This document shows, one piece after another, positions 63,075-64,000 of a DNA stretch of 64,000 bases; position 1 is the first letter of the stretch, and every line of letters starts with the position of its first letter. Origin of the DNA: Bettongia penicillata ogilbyi (taxonomy: Eukaryota > Chordata > Mammalia > Diprotodontia > Potoroidae); contig JAJHZJ010000252.1 in NCBI GenBank assembly GCA_023548195.1, positions 2,363,395-2,427,394 of the forward strand. Direction: 5' to 3'. A program made the position numbers and the translations under genes. The notes beneath the pieces are model-generated. The model was not told where the DNA came from and did no database searches. It was given only the letters and a program-made list of their open reading frames with translations.

Positions 63075-64000
63075 CTTTTCTTTTTTTAAATTGAATTATT
63101 TTATTTGTTTTCAGTGTTTGACAATCACTTACATATGTCTTAGATTTTTTTCTACTCCCTCCCCCTCATTTCCCCCTCCCTCCCCACTCCCTCTCTGAAA
63201 CAGCATACAATCTTATGTAGGTTCCACACATACATTCCTATTAAATGAATGTTGCATAGAAGAATTAAAATGAATGGGAGAAACCATAAAAGAAAACAAA
63301 ACATAATACAAAAGAAAATGGTCTGTTTCTATCTGTGATCCAATTCCACAGTTCTTTCTCTGGATGTGGAAGGCGTTTTGCCTCAAGAGTCCACTGGAAA
63401 TTTAAGTCCATGGCATTTCAATGAAGTACTGAGACTACCAGAAAAATTCCTCTCACACTGTGTTTGTTGCTTTGTACAAAGTTCTCCTGGTCCTGCTCCT
63501 TTCACTCAGCATCAGTTCATATAAGTCTTTCCAGGCTTCTCTGAAGTCTTCCTGTTCATCATTTCTCATAGCACAATAGTATTCCATTACATTCATATAC
63601 CACCACTTGTTCAGTCATTCCCCAATTGATGGACATCCCCTTGATTTTCAGTTTTTGACCACCACAAAGAGAGCTGCTATAAATATTTTTGTACATGTGG
63701 GACCCTTTCTCATTTCTATAGTCTCTTTGGGATAGAGTCCCAGAAGCAATATTGCTGGGTGAAAGGGTATGAACATTGTTGTAGCCCTTTGGGCATAGTT
63801 CCAAATTGCTCTCTAGAATGGTTGGATCAACACAGCTCCACCAACAGTGAATTAGTGTTCCAATTCTCCTACATCTTCCCCAACATTAATCATCTTCCTG
63901 TTTTGTCATGTTAGCCAATCTGATAGGTGTGATGTGGTACCTCAGAGCTGTTTTGATTTGCAACTCTCTAATCAATAGTGATTTAGAGTATTTTTTCATA
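63075..64000 (-). mobile_element. L1 LINE 3' part (antisense), continues beyond the window
   Basis: It starts with T-rich sequence (inverted tail) and C/T-rich 3' UTR (CCCTCCCTCCCCACTCCCTC). It then shows the inverted L1 3' coding end ATTCCATTACATTCATATAC and CAATTGATGGACATCCCCTT, matching 19.4 and 30.1 kb. At 64000 it is still in ORF2 C-terminal territory. Confidence 0.88.

Noticed and set aside
1..64000. CRISPR arrays, operons, bacterial promoters or phage genes
   Set aside because: No regularly spaced direct repeats with unique spacers, no dense coding. The repeat content is that of a mammalian nuclear genome.

Overview
This window looks like a stretch of marsupial (metatherian) nuclear genome with no demonstrable protein-coding gene. 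The main evidence is a repeat complement I associate with marsupials. There are about a dozen copies of a tRNA-headed SINE of the WSINE1/MAR1 type. A second SINE family shares its 3' tail with an RTE-type LINE fragment at 26.3-26.9 kb. L1 elements with marsupial-type 3' ends and 'half-L1' (HAL1-like) elements carrying ORF1 without ORF2 are also present. Older layers of MIR/THER1, L2 and L3/CR1 lie beneath them. The species cannot be named from the sequence. Family names come from remembered consensus patterns plus within-window comparison, not from a database search.

Layout. 0-7 kb: scattered SINEs, MIR-like copies and short L2 3' pieces. 7.1-11.2 kb: a long decayed minus-strand L2, itself hit by an RTE-SINE and a palindromic hAT-type MITE. 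11.2-19 kb: mostly low-repeat DNA with a possible small exon at 11.5 kb and a single-copy-looking block at 16.6-18.7 kb. 19.3-20.0 kb: a truncated L1 bounded by a perfect 20-bp target-site duplication (TSD). 20-29 kb: SINEs, a GC-rich low-repeat block (22.4-23.3 kb), an RTE 3' end, a long CT/TG-type microsatellite and L2 pieces. 29.8-35.4 kb: a long but dead minus-strand L1. 36-42 kb: MIR, L1 tails and a pair of roughly 560-bp direct repeats 2.49 kb apart, possibly LTRs of a decayed element. 42-46.1 kb: a plus-strand L2 broken by three later insertions. 46.8-48.7 kb: an L3/CR1 copy interrupted by an L1 tail, an LTR with TATA box and poly(A) signal, and a MIR-like SINE. 48.7-52 kb: mostly unassigned, with a possible short first exon at 49.97 kb. 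52-59 kb: L2, MIR, an old HAL1-like copy, an antisense ORF1 piece and a processed retrocopy with a 16-bp TSD. 59.3-62.25 kb: a young, almost complete HAL1-like element. 63.1 kb to the end: the 3' part of another minus-strand L1.

How the elements work together: the autonomous LINEs (L1, RTE, formerly L2) supply the machinery that copies HAL1, the tRNA SINEs, the RTE-tailed SINE and mRNA retrocopies. Nested insertions give a relative order, with L2, L3 and MIR oldest and L1, RTE-SINE and HAL1 youngest. I found no convincing undescribed cellular system. The points most worth checking are the two candidate exons, the HAL1-like pair with different 3' ends, the unclassified repeats, and the two low-repeat blocks that could hold conserved regulatory DNA.
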